A DNA stretch of 5,868 bases from Pseudomonadota bacterium. Lineage in GTDB: Bacteria; Pseudomonadota; Alphaproteobacteria; Rhizobiales; Devosiaceae. A program made the position numbers and the translations under genes. The stretch spans positions 1 to 5,868 of the forward strand of contig JAEYZJ010000165.1 of assembly GCA_023430705.1 (NCBI GenBank), in the 5' to 3' direction. Positions 5,472 to 5,868 of the stretch are shown here, in pieces (position 1 is the first letter of the stretch; each line of letters opens with the position of its first letter). The notes beneath the pieces are model-generated. The model was not told the origin of the DNA. It made no database searches and saw nothing but the letters and a program-made list of their open reading frames with translations.

Positions 5472-5868
5472 GATGCCGGCGGCGATACGCTCACCCAGCT
5501 GTCGCTGCGGAAGCCGCGGGCATCCATCGTCCACTCGGCATCGGGCGGCAGCCGCGGCTTGCCCCCGAGGCACGACCACGTGCCGCCCGGCGCCAGCAGC
5601 TGCGGGGCCGTCGTGTAGCGAGCGCAGTATTCCTGCATCTCGGCTGGCGAGGGGGCCATGTCGCAGACCGGGCCGACATAGGACGCGCAGGCCAGCACCG
5701 CTCCGTCGACGCACCGCCAGTGCACCCGGTCGCGCGTCGCGCTCTGCGGCAGGCTGAGAGCCCGCAGAATCGCCGGCGTCACCATCGCCCCGCCGTATCG
5801 GCCGTCCACATGGTCGATGGTCCCGACCGCGCCGCAGTAGGCGAATGGATCGGTGAACGCGGCGGCCG
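5462..5868 (-). CDS. Cysteine-rich hypothetical protein, 5' end outside the window
   Basis: The open frame runs from the window edge to a TAG stop and shows 134 codons; the start lies beyond the window, since the frame stays open upstream of the internal GTG at 5809. I cannot assign a function. Counting from the edge, it has six cysteines (11, 52, 60, 68, 81, 99) and two similar W-x-C-x-x-G motifs (WRCVDG at 50-55, WSCLGG at 97-102). This suggests a small exported protein with disulfides, possibly with a duplicated fold. The opening DPFAYCGAVGTID (6-18) and the ending DARGFRSDSWVSVSP (115-129) remind me of uncharacterised periplasmic proteins of rhizobia-like alphaproteobacteria, a recollection I cannot confirm here. 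It is co-directional with the cytochrome c gene, 89 bases away, but a hairpin separates them. Any signal peptide would lie outside the window. Confidence 0.7.
   Translation of the reverse strand, partial: AAAFTDPFAYCGAVGTIDHVDGRYGGAMVTPAILRALSLPQSATRDRVHWRCVDGAVLACASYVGPVCDMAPSPAEMQEYCARYTTAPQLLAPGGTWSCLGGKPRLPPDAEWTMDARGFRSDSWVSVSPPASAG

Noticed and set aside
5373..5714. N-terminal extension of the cytochrome c frame upstream of 5372
   Set aside because: The extension overlaps the hypothetical gene in another frame, and the start at 5372 has a strong ribosome site and gives a proper signal peptide.
1..5868. CRISPR array, tRNA, rRNA, transposase or integrase
   Set aside because: No regularly spaced direct repeats, tRNA-like cloverleaf, rRNA segment or transposase/integrase motifs were seen on either strand.

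Overview
The window carries one complete haem-copper cytochrome c oxidase operon on the + strand, followed by two convergent genes on the - strand: a small soluble cytochrome c and a cut-off hypothetical gene. The DNA is GC-rich with strongly GC-biased third codon positions, and the gene order and protein motifs resemble the 'alternative' aa3-type oxidase (coxMNOP) described in Bradyrhizobium. An alphaproteobacterium, perhaps of the Hyphomicrobiales or a neighbouring order, is the most likely source; that is inferred from remembered family features, not from a database search.

Layout. Positions 1-476 contain no convincing gene: a 13-bp perfect inverted repeat lies at the left edge, a less GC-rich stretch runs from about 170 to 290 with a plausible sigma-70 promoter (251-279), and a well-formed hairpin (303-352) lies in what would be the leader RNA. 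Then come subunit II (477-1298), subunit I (1355-3121), a divergent subunit III-family membrane protein (3118-3825), canonical subunit III (3843-4571) and a small subunit IV-type protein (4582-4971). Gaps inside the operon are 56, -4, 17 and 10 bases, so one polycistronic transcript is likely. Good Shine-Dalgarno sequences support each start.

On the - strand, a periplasmic class I cytochrome c (4965-5372) overlaps the end of the subunit IV gene tail-to-tail by 7 bases. Upstream of it on the same strand is the 3' part of a cysteine-rich hypothetical gene (5462-5868, open at the window edge). A long GC-rich hairpin (5420-5471) spans its stop codon.

How they work together. Subunit II has a complete CuA site, so the enzyme should take electrons from a cytochrome c rather than from quinol. 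Subunit I has all haem and CuB ligands and the D- and K-channel residues of an A1-type proton pump. The adjacent cytochrome c is a natural candidate donor, but this is inferred from location only. No haem A synthesis or copper-insertion genes (ctaA, ctaB, ctaG/cox11, senC) are in the window, so assembly must rely on genes elsewhere.

Nothing here is a clearly undescribed system. The observations most worth a second look are the leader hairpin, the replacement of the subunit I Mg-site histidine by serine, the tandem pair of subunit III-type genes of which one has lost the usual signature residues, and the hairpin between the two - strand genes.
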